The notes under the pieces are model-generated. The model was not told the origin of the DNA. It ran no database searches and was given only the letters and a program-made list of their open reading frames with translations. DNA of 64,000 bases. It comes from Curtobacterium sp. MCBA15_008 (GTDB taxonomy: Bacteria; Actinomycetota; Actinomycetes; Actinomycetales; Microbacteriaceae). Both the position numbers and the translations under genes were made by a program. This document shows, piece by piece, positions 1 through 7,807 of this stretch. Location: the NCBI RefSeq assembly GCF_001865065.1, contig NZ_MJGN01000034.1, positions 169,389 through 233,388 on the forward strand, given 5' to 3'. Each line of letters starts with the position of its first letter. Positions within the stretch are counted from its first letter, which is position 1.

Positions 1-1164
1 ATCATCAACGTGTTCCTGCAGTACTCGTACATCCTCATCCTCGCGCTGGGGATGGTGATGGTGATCATCGCCGGCCACATCGACCTGTCGGTCGGATCGG
101 TCGCAGCGTTCACGGGCATCATCGTGGCGCAGTCGATGTCCGAGTGGAACTTCCCGGCCTGGCTCGCGATCGTCCTCGGCCTCGCCGTCGGCGCCGCGGT
201 CGGCGCCTGGCAGGGCTTCTGGGTCGCGTTCGTGAAGGTCCCGGCGTTCATCGTGACGCTCGCCGGCCAGCTCATCTTCCGCGGCGCCAACCAGATCATC
301 GGCAACTCGACGTCCGTCCCGACGCCGAACGACTACAACACCATCGGCAACGGGTTCCTGCCCGACTTCGGTCCGGACTTCGGGTTCTCGAACGGCACGC
401 TCCTGCTGGGCCTCGTCACCTGCCTCGTCCTGGTCTTCATGGAGGTCCGTGGCCGCCAGCGTCGCAAGAAGATGCAGGCCGAGCTCCTCCCGCTCTGGGT
501 CTCCGTCGTCCGAACCGGCGTCCTCGTCCTGGTGACCCTCGTCGCCACGTACCTGTTCGCCGCCGGCCCCGCCGGGACCTCGATCCCGATCGTCGCGATC
601 ATCCTCGGCGTCCTGACCATCGTCTACGGCTTCATCACCAAGAACACGATCTTCGGCCGCCAGGTCTACGCCGTCGGTGGCAACGCGAACGCCGCGATCC
701 TCTCCGGTGTCAGCGCTCGCAAGGTCAACTTCTTCGTCATGATGAACATGTCGGTCCTCGCCGCGATCGCCGGCATGGTGTTCGTCGGCTACTCGGGTGC
801 CTCGGGCCCCGCGGACGGCACCGGCTGGGAGCTCGACGCGATCGCCGCCGTGTTCGTCGGTGGCGCCGCGGTCGCGGGTGGCATCGGCACCATCTCCGGC
901 TCCATCATCGGTGGCCTCGTGATGGCCCTGCTCTCCAACGGTCTCTCGCTGGTCGGCCTCGAGTCGAACCGCGTCCAGATCATCCGCGGTCTGGTCCTGC
1001 TGGTGGCCGTCGCCTTCGACGTCTACTCGAAGTCGCAGGGTCGTCCATCGCTGATCGGCGGCATGATGCGGCAGTTCCAGCGGAAGGACACGGAACAGAA
1101 CACCGTGTCCGCGCAGCAGCCGCAGTCCATCCAGGACCAGCCGGAGAAGGTCAACACCCAGTAA
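1..1164 (+). CDS. mmsB: Multiple-monosaccharide ABC transporter permease, 5'-partial
   Basis: Membrane permease of a ChvE-type sugar importer. The frame is already open at base 1, so the true start lies upstream; 387 residues are visible and the family is about 400. The protein is a run of hydrophobic helices with the conserved GHIDLSVGS signature near the N-terminus and the VGGNANAAILSGV loop typical of the XylH/MmsB/RbsC permeases. It ends in a Gln-rich cytoplasmic tail. The gene for the binding protein follows 85 nt downstream on the same strand, and the double-ATPase gene is expected just upstream of the window. MmsB/GguB rather than XylH is inferred from the ChvE-like partner, so the substrate (xylose, arabinose, glucose or galactose) is not resolved. 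Confidence 0.85.
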   Translation: MINVFLQYSYILILALGMVMVIIAGHIDLSVGSVAAFTGIIVAQSMSEWNFPAWLAIVLGLAVGAAVGAWQGFWVAFVKVPAFIVTLAGQLIFRGANQIIGNSTSVPTPNDYNTIGNGFLPDFGPDFGFSNGTLLLGLVTCLVLVFMEVRGRQRRKKMQAELLPLWVSVVRTGVLVLVTLVATYLFAAGPAGTSIPIVAIILGVLTIVYGFITKNTIFGRQVYAVGGNANAAILSGVSARKVNFFVMMNMSVLAAIAGMVFVGYSGASGPADGTGWELDAIAAVFVGGAAVAGGIGTISGSIIGGLVMALLSNGLSLVGLESNRVQIIRGLVLLVAVAFDVYSKSQGRPSLIGGMMRQFQRKDTEQNTVSAQQPQSIQDQPEKVNTQ

Positions 1165-1249
1165 AGACGTCGCGGTCGGTCGTCCCCGACGGCCGGCCGC
1201 ACGAACCCCTCACCACAGCAACTCCCCTCAACGAAGAGAAAGCAATCTC

Positions 1250-2341
1250 ATGCGCAAGAAGCTCATCGCCGGTATCGGCCTGGCACTCGTCGCGGGCCTC
1301 GCCCTCAGCGGCTGCTCGGCTCGCGGCACCGACTCGGGTTCCGACTCCGGCATCAAGAAGGGCGACCTCATCGGTGTCGCCCTGCCGGCCAAGACCTCGC
1401 AGAACTGGGTGCTCGCGGGCGCCGCGTTCAAGAAGTCGATCGAGGACGCCGGCTTCAAGGCCGACATCCAGTACGCGAACGCCGGCAACCCGGTTCCGGA
1501 CCAGCAGGGCCAGATCCAGTCGATGGTAACCAAGGGCGCGAAGGCGATCATCGTCGGTGCGGCCGACGGCTCGCAGCTCGGCACGCAGGTCACCGCGGCG
1601 AAGAAGTCCGGCGCGACAGTCATCGCCTGGGACCGCAACATCCTGAACACGAAGAACGTCGACTACTACGTCGCGTTCAACAACTTCAAGGTCGGCCAGC
1701 TGCAGGCCCAGGCCCTCCTCGACGGCATGAAGGCCAAGAAGTCGAGCGGCCCGTACAACGTCGAGCTCTTCGCCGGTTCGCCGGACGACGCCAACGCCTC
1801 CGTGTTCTTCAACGGTGCGATGGACGTCCTGCAGCCGAAGATCGACGACGGCACGGTCAAGGTCGTCTCGGGTCAGACCTCGTTCTCGAAGGTCACCACG
1901 CAGGGCTGGCTCGCGCAGAACGCCCAGTCGCGCATGACCGACATCCTGACGAAGTCGTACACGAGCACCGACCTGGACGGCGTCCTCTCGCCGAACGACA
2001 CGCTCGCCCGTGCGATCCTCACCGCGACGAAGGCGGCCGGCAAGCCGAACCCCATCGTCACCGGTCAGGACTCGGAGACCGCGTCGATCCCGCTCATCAT
2101 GAACGGCACGCAGTACTCGACGATCTACAAGAACACGACGGAAGAGGCCCAGGCGGCCATCGACCTGGTGGCCGACCTCGCTGACGGCAAGACGCCGAAG
2201 ACGACGAAGGACAAGAACAACGACAACGGCGTGAAGGTGGTCCCGGCGGTCGAGCTGACCCCGATCCTCGTCACGAAGGAGAACGCGGTCGAGGCCTACA
2301 AGGGCAACGACACCCTCGAGGCACTCGCCAAGAAGGGCTGA
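1250..2341 (+). CDS. chvE: ChvE-like sugar-binding lipoprotein of ABC transporter
   Basis: Extracytoplasmic receptor that delivers monosaccharides to the MmsB permease. The 363-residue protein has a lipoprotein signal with lipobox LSGC (Cys22) and then a periplasmic-binding fold of the ribose/galactose class. Family resemblance to ChvE is strong over its length: the GNPVPDQQGQIQSMVTKGAK segment, VDYYVAFNNFKVGQLQ, ELFAGSPDDANA, VLSPNDTL and VTGQDSE all have ChvE counterparts. The ATG is preceded by a purine-rich AAGAGAAAG. It lies 85 nt after the permease and ends just before a strong hairpin terminator, so it is the last gene of the operon. Confidence 0.88.
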   Translation: MRKKLIAGIGLALVAGLALSGCSARGTDSGSDSGIKKGDLIGVALPAKTSQNWVLAGAAFKKSIEDAGFKADIQYANAGNPVPDQQGQIQSMVTKGAKAIIVGAADGSQLGTQVTAAKKSGATVIAWDRNILNTKNVDYYVAFNNFKVGQLQAQALLDGMKAKKSSGPYNVELFAGSPDDANASVFFNGAMDVLQPKIDDGTVKVVSGQTSFSKVTTQGWLAQNAQSRMTDILTKSYTSTDLDGVLSPNDTLARAILTATKAAGKPNPIVTGQDSETASIPLIMNGTQYSTIYKNTTEEAQAAIDLVADLADGKTPKTTKDKNNDNGVKVVPAVELTPILVTKENAVEAYKGNDTLEALAKKG

Positions 2342-2357
2342 TCTCCCCCGCTCCACG

Positions 2358-2392
2358 AACGGCCCCGTCTCGCTCTGCGAGGCGGGGCCGTT
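2358..2392 (+). terminator. Rho-independent-like terminator after chvE
   Basis: Fifteen-base-pair hairpin: AACGGCCCCGTCTCG (2358-2372) pairs with the complementary arm at 2378-2392 around a five-base loop, with one G-U pair. It begins 16 nt after the chvE stop. There is no long T-run, as is usual for hairpin terminators of high-GC actinobacteria. Confidence 0.8.
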
Positions 2393-2445
2393 CCGCGTCC
2401 GCCCGGCGGACGCACGTTGGGTCGCGGACGCGGGCGGCTGCCGGC

Positions 2446-2481
2446 CTGGAGGCGCGGTGCCGTCCCGCCCCGCGCCTCCAG
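2446..2481. repeat. Intergenic palindromic repeat, motif A, copy 1 (imperfect)
   Basis: Arms CTGGAGGCGCGG (2446-2457) and CCGCGCCTCCAG (2470-2481) around a 12-nt loop. The outer arms are the same as those of the perfect palindromes at 56816-56859 and 62664-62711, but the centre of this copy has diverged. It lies between the chvE terminator and motif B, and forms a composite with motif B that recurs, inverted, at 62.6 kb. Confidence 0.75.
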
Positions 2482-2544
2482 TCCGTCCGCCCGTCTGCCC
2501 GAAAGCGACACGTGCACCCGGAGTCCCGCGGACGTGTCCGGCAA

Positions 2545-2585
2545 AGCGACAGATGGACGCGCGATGTTCGCGGCCATCTGTCGCT
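2545..2585. repeat. Intergenic palindromic repeat, motif B, copy 1
   Basis: AGCGACAGATGG (2545-2556) and CCATCTGTCGCT (2574-2585) form a 12-bp stem, extended by GCG/CGC pairs inside. The same arms occur at 62551-62593. It lies 20 nt beyond the end of the hepT-like gene, so it may also terminate transcription arriving from the minus strand. A further AAAGCGACACGTG half-site lies just upstream at about 2502-2514. Confidence 0.75.
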
Positions 2586-2604
2586 CTTGCGAGTGGCCCG
2601 GCAC

Positions 2605-2934
2605 CTACGGCTGGGCGGCGCGCATGCGGCGGACCGCGGCGCAGAGGGACGGCACGTCCACGCGGGCCGTCCCGAACACCACGGCGGGCGTGGTGTCGAA
2701 GTACCGGCGGGTCAGGCGCTCCCCGAGGAGCGAGACGCGCGACCACGGGATCCCCGGCTCGGTCGAGGTGACCGCGTTCGGCAGCATGCGGACCGCCTCC
2801 CCGATCTCGACGAGCCGCATCCGGACCGCGTCGTACACCAGGTCCTCCGGCAGCGCGGCGTCGTCGACGTAGCGCGCGATGACCCCGCACGCCTCCAGGA
2901 CGTCGTCGAGGCGGTCGCGGACGTCGCGGTTCAC
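2605..2934 (-). CDS. HepT-like (HEPN) toxin with degenerate catalytic motif
   Basis: 109-residue helical protein of the HepT/DUF86 HEPN family, whose members are RNases silenced by MNT partners that AMPylate them. The GTG start overlaps the stop of the upstream Xre-MNT gene by four bases (GTGA), which fixes the start and makes a two-gene operon. The usual active-site motif is R-X4-H-X-Y. Here the aligned stretch is GERLTRRYF: Gly71 replaces the Arg and Arg76 replaces the His, while Tyr78, the residue that MntA AMPylates in the characterised pair, is kept. RNase activity is therefore doubtful. The family assignment rests on length, the WSRVSLLGERLTRRYF block and the MNT partner. Confidence 0.75.
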   Translation of the reverse strand: MNRDVRDRLDDVLEACGVIARYVDDAALPEDLVYDAVRMRLVEIGEAVRMLPNAVTSTEPGIPWSRVSLLGERLTRRYFDTTPAVVFGTARVDVPSLCAAVRRMRAAQP

Positions 2935-3446
2935 AGCGGCACCGCGTCGCGCACGGCGTCGATGCCCATCCCCGCCGCGTCGACCACGTCCACGCGCACG
3001 CCCAGGAGCTGTTCCGCCGCGTCCTGGATGCGCATCAGTGCGAAGATGCCGAGCCCCGGGTCGAGGTCCACCATGAGGTCGACGTCGCTCGACGGGCCGT
3101 CCTCGCCGCGGGCGACGCTGCCGAAGAGCCGGGGGTTCCGCCCGCCGTACCGGTGCACGATCGCCGTGAGGTCCTGCCGCACCGAGGCCACTCGTTCCCG
3201 GAGCGGCGGCGGGTCCTCGATTGGCTGCAGGTCGATCGCCGTGGTGAAGCCCGCGGCCAGCAGCAGACGCTGCAGTGCGGCGAGGGACGGTTCGCGACGG
3301 CCGTTCTCGTAGGTGCTGATGACGCTCTGCGTGACACCGGCGCGGACGGCCAGCTGCACCTGGGTCAGCTCGGCGCGGAGTCGGGCGTCCCGGATGAGCG
3401 CGGCAGCCGACACCAGCGTCGCGGACCGTGGGAGAACTGCGGACAT
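2931..3446 (-). CDS. Xre-MNT fusion antitoxin (HTH plus minimal nucleotidyltransferase)
   Basis: 171 residues. The N-terminal Xre helix-turn-helix (about residues 10-65, LTQVQLAVRAGVTQSVISTY) is followed by a minimal nucleotidyltransferase domain with the catalytic pattern G-S-X10-D-X-D (GSVARGEDGPSSDVD). Standalone MNT antitoxins silence HepT by transferring AMP. The added HTH suggests this one also autoregulates its promoter. I chose the ATG at 3446 rather than 3473 because the longer form would begin inside a TGCGA..TCGCA palindrome that looks like its operator. A TATCGT box lies 6 nt before the start, so the mRNA may be leaderless. It overlaps the hepT-like gene by 4 nt. Confidence 0.8.
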   Translation of the reverse strand: MSAVLPRSATLVSAAALIRDARLRAELTQVQLAVRAGVTQSVISTYENGRREPSLAALQRLLLAAGFTTAIDLQPIEDPPPLRERVASVRQDLTAIVHRYGGRNPRLFGSVARGEDGPSSDVDLMVDLDPGLGIFALMRIQDAAEQLLGVRVDVVDAAGMGIDAVRDAVPL

Positions 3447-3465
3447 GCCGCAACGATACACAGAA

Positions 3466-3537
3466 TGCGACATTTCGCAGCATGCATTGCGACGTCGCAG
3501 CCGGTCTGCTCAGAAGATGCTGCTGCGCGATATCGCA
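3466..3537. promoter_or_regulatory. Three TGCGA..TCGCA palindromes, probable Xre-MNT operator
   Basis: Three related inverted repeats lie in 72 bp upstream of the Xre-MNT start: TGCGACATTTCGCA (3466-3479), TGCGACGTCGCA (3488-3499, perfect) and TGCGCGATATCGCA (3524-3537). Shared half-site TGCGA/TCGCA and position over the promoter suggest binding by the HTH domain of the antitoxin. The dcd stop lies 8 nt beyond the last box. Confidence 0.55.
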
Positions 3538-3544
3538 GGGCGCG

Positions 3545-4132
3545 CTATCCGCGCTGCGAGACGTCCGTCCGCAGGAAGTTCTGGGCCGACCGCGAGGCCG
3601 TCGGACCACGCTGCCCCTGGTACCGCGACTGGTACTCGGCGGACCCGTACGGCTTCTGGGCCGGGCTCGACAGCTGGAAGAAGCAGAGCTGCCCGATCTT
3701 CATCCCCGGCCAGAGCTTGATCGGCAGCGTCGCGACGTTCGACAGCTCGAGCGTGACGTGGCCGGAGAAGCCCGGGTCGATGAAGCCCGCGGTCGAGTGC
3801 GTCAGGAGCCCGAGGCGCCCGAGCGAGCTCTTGCCCTCGAGGCGCGCGGCGATGTCGTCGGGGAGGGTCACGACCTCGTACGTGGACCCGAGGACGAACT
3901 CGCCCGGGTGCAGCACGAACGCCTCGTCCGGGTCGGTCTCCACCAGGCGGGTGAGGTCGGGCTGGTCCACCGCCGGGTCGATGTGCGGGTACTTGTGGTT
4001 GTCGAACAGCCGGAAGAACTTGTCGAGCCGGACGTCGATGCTCGACGGCTGGACGAGCGAGGCGTCGTACGGGTCGAGCCCGATCCGGCCCTCGGCGAGC
4101 TGGGCGGAGATGTCGCGGTCGGAGAGCAGCAC
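3545..4132 (-). CDS. dcd: dCTP deaminase (probably dUMP-forming)
   Basis: Converts dCTP to dUTP or, in the bifunctional actinobacterial form, directly to dUMP, for thymidylate synthesis. 195 residues, the usual length. Recognisable blocks are the N-terminal [42 protein letters not shown] with the catalytic Glu, and [12 protein letters not shown]. The GTG at 4132 is chosen because the family starts exactly at (M/V)LLSDRDI and no ATG lies nearby. It is transcribed divergently from the GNAT gene at 4256. Confidence 0.93.
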   Translation of the reverse strand: MLLSDRDISAQLAEGRIGLDPYDASLVQPSSIDVRLDKFFRLFDNHKYPHIDPAVDQPDLTRLVETDPDEAFVLHPGEFVLGSTYEVVTLPDDIAARLEGKSSLGRLGLLTHSTAGFIDPGFSGHVTLELSNVATLPIKLWPGMKIGQLCFFQLSSPAQKPYGSAEYQSRYQGQRGPTASRSAQNFLRTDVSQRG

Positions 4133-4255
4133 GCGCAGCAGCCTAGCGGCACGGCTGCCGTTCACCGATGTGGAGTCTGGCGGCCCCGCGCGGTCCCCGG
4201 TAGGCTGCGAGGCTGCCCAGCGTCGGGCAGCGTGACACCGCCGGGAGGCTCCGAC

Positions 4256-5347
4256 ATGACCGCGTACACCGTGCACGAGCTCGACGTCCCCGCGACGATG
4301 GCGGACGACCCCGCGAAGGTGCGGGCGTTCCGCGAGTGGGTGGCCGTGCAGAACGCGGCAGAGGTGGACGTCACCGGGTTGCCGGAGATCCTCTGGACGC
4401 CCGAGGAACAGCTCCCCTACCTGCTCGATCCCGAGGCGCCGAGTCGTCTCTTCGCGGTGCGTGACGCCGACGGGACCGCCGTGGCCGCCGGCTCCTACGA
4501 CACGAAAGTCGCACCGGACACCCCGAACTGCTGGATCGCGGTGGCCGTCGCGCCCGGGCACCAGCGCCGCGGTGTCGGCACGCTGCTCGCCGACCACGTC
4601 GAGGGGATCGCACGCGCCGAGGGTCGCACGCAGTGGAAGACGTACTCCGTCTCACGGCAGGTCGGCTCGGCATCCGGGCCCGGGTACGTGGTCCCGCCGA
4701 CCGGCTACGGGGCGGTGCCGTCGGACGAGGCCGGAGCGTGCTTCCTCACCGGCCGCGGTTGGCGGTTCGGCCAGGTCAACCGGATCAGCCGCCTCGGACT
4801 GCCGGCCGACCACTCCGTCGTGCGTGAGCTCCGAGACCGGGCGGCGGTCGCGGCCGGGCCCGACTACCGGGTGCACGCCTGGGCCGGTCCGACGCCGGAG
4901 CGGTGGCTCGACGGTGTCGCGCTGCTCGAGACGAGGATGAGCACCGATGCGCCCGAGGGTGACATGGAGGAGCCGGAGGACGTCTGGACGCGGGAACGTC
5001 TGCGAGAGCACGAGGCGCAGCTCGCGCGATCGCCGCGCACCATGGTCACGGTCGCCATCGAGCACCTCCCGAGCACCACCTTGGCTGGTTTCACGCAACT
5101 CGCAGTGCCGCACAACAGCGGTCAGCCGGTGATGCAAGGGGACACGCTCGTGCTGCGCGAGCACCGCGGGCACCGGCTCGGGTGGCTCCTCAAGGTGGCC
5201 GGGATCGAGTGCGTCGAACGCGACTTCCCTGGGCGGCCGTCGATCATCACCTTCAACGCCGAGGAGAACCGCCCGATGCTCGACGTCAACGAGGCGGTCG
5301 GCTTCGTCGGCGTCGGCTGCGAGGGGATCTGGGAGCGACGCGTCTGA
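4256..5347 (+). CDS. GNAT acetyltransferase with two GNAT domains
   Basis: 363-residue protein with two acetyl-CoA-binding halves. The first carries motif A as [18 protein letters not shown] (about residues 97-114). The second carries a weaker [16 protein letters not shown] near residue 305. Double-GNAT proteins of this size are common in actinobacteria (mycothiol synthase is one), but the substrate cannot be read from this sequence. The ATG follows a GGGAGG ribosome binding site at about 4242. Monocistronic. Confidence 0.78.
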   Translation: MTAYTVHELDVPATMADDPAKVRAFREWVAVQNAAEVDVTGLPEILWTPEEQLPYLLDPEAPSRLFAVRDADGTAVAAGSYDTKVAPDTPNCWIAVAVAPGHQRRGVGTLLADHVEGIARAEGRTQWKTYSVSRQVGSASGPGYVVPPTGYGAVPSDEAGACFLTGRGWRFGQVNRISRLGLPADHSVVRELRDRAAVAAGPDYRVHAWAGPTPERWLDGVALLETRMSTDAPEGDMEEPEDVWTRERLREHEAQLARSPRTMVTVAIEHLPSTTLAGFTQLAVPHNSGQPVMQGDTLVLREHRGHRLGWLLKVAGIECVERDFPGRPSIITFNAEENRPMLDVNEAVGFVGVGCEGIWERRV

Positions 5348-5447
5348 CGACGCGACCCGACGCAGTGGACGCACCCTGTGGCGGACCGCAGCCGGTCTGC
5401 GAGACGCACGTCGCGCCTCCAGAATGGACGCCTACGATTGGACGGTC

Positions 5448-7493
5448 ATGACCGTCACCCCCACCGCAACCCAGCCCGGAGGCACGGCACCGGAATCCGC
5501 GCCCGTCACCGCGCGCACGTCCACCGTCGCGACGGTCCTCGTCATCGCGATCCCGCTCGCGGTCGCCTGCTCGATCCTCGGGATGACGCTCACCGGCGCG
5601 TTCACCGCGAACCAGCAGCTGGTGTCCGCCGGCGACCTCGTCGAGTACGGCCTGCCCGTCGCCCGTGTCGTGCACGACACGATGGCCGCCCTCACCATCG
5701 GCCTGCTCGTCGTCGCGGCGTTCGCGCTCCCCGCCCAGAAGAAGGACCACGGCGCGATGTCGAGCGTCCAGCACCGGGCCTCGCGGTGGGCTGCGGTGAC
5801 CGGTGCGGTGTGGTTCCTCGCCGCCGTCGTCAGCATCGTCTTCACCGGGGCGAACACCCTCGGCGTCCCGCTCACCAGCCCGGTGTTCGCGCGGAACTTC
5901 ATGCTGTTCGCGTTCCAGGTCGAGATCGGGCAGGCGCTCGTCGTGTCGGCCGTCGCCATCCTCGTCGCCACCGTCGTCGCCGCGTTCGCGACCCGGGTGA
6001 CGACCCTCGCCGTGGCCACGGTCGCCGGCCTCTTCGCGCTGCTCCCCCTCGCGCTGTCCGGCCACGCGGCCGGGTCGCTCGAGCACGCCAACGCCGTGAA
6101 CTCGCTCGCCGTGCACCTCGTCGCGGTGTGCGTCTGGGCTGGCGGCCTCGTCGCTGTGCTGGTCCTCCGCACCCGGATGAAGGGTGCGACCGGCCGGGTC
6201 GTCTCGCGGTACTCCACGCTCGCCGGCTGGGCCTTCGCCGCGGTGGCGTTCTCCGGCATCGTCAACGCCTCGCTCCGGCTGACCGGGCCGCTCGACCTGT
6301 TCACGACGACGTACGGCTGGCTCATCACGGTCAAGGCGGCGATCCTCGTGCTGCTCGGGCTCGCCGGGGTGGTCCAGCGCCGACGACTCGTGCCGGGGCT
6401 GCTCCGCGCCCCGCTCGACCGGAAGCTGTTCGTCCGGTTCGCCCTCGCCGAGGTCGTGTTCATGGCGATCGCGATCGGGGTCTCCGTCGCCGTGAGCCGA
6501 TCGCAGCCGCCGATCCCGCAGACGCCCGAGACCGGCGAGGACACCCGCTCCGGCCTGATCGGGTTCCCGTACCCGCCGGCGCAGACCGTGCACACGTACC
6601 TGACGCAGTGGCACATCGACTGGGTGTGGCTCGCGCTCGCCGTCGTCGGTGCCGGCTGGTACCTGCTCGCCGTCCGGAAGCTCCGGAAGCGCGGGGACAA
6701 GTGGCCGGTCGGTCGCACCATCGCCTGGCTGCTGGGCTGCGCGCTGTTCATCTGGACGACCTCGGCGGGGCCTGCGGTCTACGGCATGATCCACTTCTCG
6801 TCGCACATGCTCCAGCACATGCTGCTCATGATGTTCGTGCCGCTGCCGCTCGTCCTCGGCGGTCCGGTGCTGCTCGCGCTGCGGACCCTGCCGGTCCGGA
6901 ACGACGGCTCACGCGGCGCCCGCGAGTGGCTCATGCTCTTCACCCACTCGCGCTACATGCATTTCCTCGCGAAGCCCGCCGTCGCCGGGGTCATCTTCGC
7001 CGGGTCCCTCGTGGTCTTCTACTTCACGCCGGCGTACCAGTACGCGATGCAGTCGCACGAGTGGCACGTCGCGATGGTCGTGCACTTCGTGTTCAGCGGC
7101 TACCTGTTCTTCTGGGTGTTCATCGGCGTCGACCCGGGGCCCCAGCGTCCGGCGTACCCGATCCTCATCATCGCGCTGCTCGCGACCCTGGCCTTCCACG
7201 CGTTCTTCGGCGTCGCGGTGATGACCTCGCAGTCGGTCTTCGCGCTCGACTGGTTCCACGCGCTGGGGCAGACGAACGACGCCGCGCTCCTCGACGACCA
7301 GCACACCGGTGGCGGGATCGCCTGGGGTGCCTCCGAGCTGCCGATGGTGTTCGTCGCCCTGCTCGTGGTGCGGAACTGGATGCGGTCGGACACGCGCGAC
7401 GCGAAGCGCCTCGACCGCAAGGCGGAGCGGGACGGCGACGCGGACCTCAAGGCGTACAACGAGCGTCTCGCGGCGATGAACGACCGCGACTGA
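5448..7493 (+). CDS. CopD-CtaG fusion: copper import / cytochrome oxidase assembly membrane protein
   Basis: 681-residue polytopic membrane protein. The N-terminal half (about 1-330) resembles copper-resistance protein D. The C-terminal half (about 380-640) is a caa3-type CtaG domain with many His residues in helices (HFSSHMLQHMLLMM, the VHFVFSGYLF region, HALGQT) that can hold copper. This fusion is widespread in actinobacteria and is thought to supply copper to cytochrome oxidase. The start at 5448 is preferred over 5424 because a TACGAT box at 5433-5438 would place the transcription start at about this ATG (leaderless). A GAGATCGCACT inverted repeat follows at 7563-7617. Confidence 0.85.
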   Translation: MTVTPTATQPGGTAPESAPVTARTSTVATVLVIAIPLAVACSILGMTLTGAFTANQQLVSAGDLVEYGLPVARVVHDTMAALTIGLLVVAAFALPAQKKDHGAMSSVQHRASRWAAVTGAVWFLAAVVSIVFTGANTLGVPLTSPVFARNFMLFAFQVEIGQALVVSAVAILVATVVAAFATRVTTLAVATVAGLFALLPLALSGHAAGSLEHANAVNSLAVHLVAVCVWAGGLVAVLVLRTRMKGATGRVVSRYSTLAGWAFAAVAFSGIVNASLRLTGPLDLFTTTYGWLITVKAAILVLLGLAGVVQRRRLVPGLLRAPLDRKLFVRFALAEVVFMAIAIGVSVAVSRSQPPIPQTPETGEDTRSGLIGFPYPPAQTVHTYLTQWHIDWVWLALAVVGAGWYLLAVRKLRKRGDKWPVGRTIAWLLGCALFIWTTSAGPAVYGMIHFSSHMLQHMLLMMFVPLPLVLGGPVLLALRTLPVRNDGSRGAREWLMLFTHSRYMHFLAKPAVAGVIFAGSLVVFYFTPAYQYAMQSHEWHVAMVVHFVFSGYLFFWVFIGVDPGPQRPAYPILIIALLATLAFHAFFGVAVMTSQSVFALDWFHALGQTNDAALLDDQHTGGGIAWGASELPMVFVALLVVRNWMRSDTRDAKRLDRKAERDGDADLKAYNERLAAMNDRD

Positions 7494-7562
7494 CGAGCTC
7501 GACCGGGGCGATGCGGCCGCGGGACGCTCGGACGGGGCCGTGCGCCGTGCGCCGTGCGCCGT

Positions 7563-7617
7563 GAGATCGCACTTCGTGCTGCTTCGCGCTCGGCGGTCGG
7601 GTCCGGAGTGCGATCTC
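7563..7617 (+). terminator. Inverted repeat / possible terminator after the CopD-CtaG gene
   Basis: GAGATCGCACT (7563-7573) and AGTGCGATCTC (7607-7617) form an 11-bp stem around a 33-nt loop, about 70 nt after the stop. The long loop makes its function less certain than that of the 18-bp hairpin at 7746. Confidence 0.45.
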
Positions 7618-7623
7618 GACGGA

Positions 7624-7705
7624 CGGGTCCCGACGGCCGGGTCCCGACGGCCGGGTCGCGACGGACGGGTTCCGGCGCGGCTCGGCGGACGGGTTCCGGC
7701 GCGGC
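7624..7705. repeat. Two short tandem repeat families
   Basis: A 14-nt unit (CGGGTCCCGACGGC) repeats about three times with drift between 7624 and 7667. Then GGACGGGTTCCGGCGCGGC occurs at 7663-7681 and again at 7687-7705, a 24-nt period. Confidence 0.7.
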
Positions 7706-7745
7706 GACGAGTCTCGGCGGGGCCGATAGGTCGCGTGGCGACGCA

Positions 7746-7783
7746 GAACCGCGCACCGTGCGAGGTCGCACGGTGCGCGGTTC
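7746..7783 (-). terminator. Perfect 18-bp hairpin terminator of the Ig-like surface protein gene
   Basis: GAACCGCGCACCGTGCGA (7746-7763) is followed after a GG loop by its exact complement (7766-7783). It starts 25 nt beyond the stop of the minus-strand gene and could serve both convergent genes. Confidence 0.82.
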
Positions 7784-7807
7784 GAGGACGTCAACGTCCG
7801 GGGATGA

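Larger units (their letters stand above)
7494..7807. other. 314-bp gene-free, repeat-rich convergent intergenic region
   Basis: No credible gene. It separates two convergent genes and holds a GCCGTGC short tandem array (about 7538-7562), an 11-bp inverted repeat, two tandem repeat families and a perfect 18-bp hairpin, each listed separately. Confidence 0.7.

Noticed and set aside
1151..2890. Long minus-strand open frame opposite chvE
   Set aside because: Its product is an Arg/Gly/Leu-rich low-complexity shadow. The plus strand encodes a clear binding protein with family motifs.
7538..7705. CRISPR array
   Set aside because: The units are short (7-24 nt), directly adjacent and have no spacers of uniform length. 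No cas gene is in the window.
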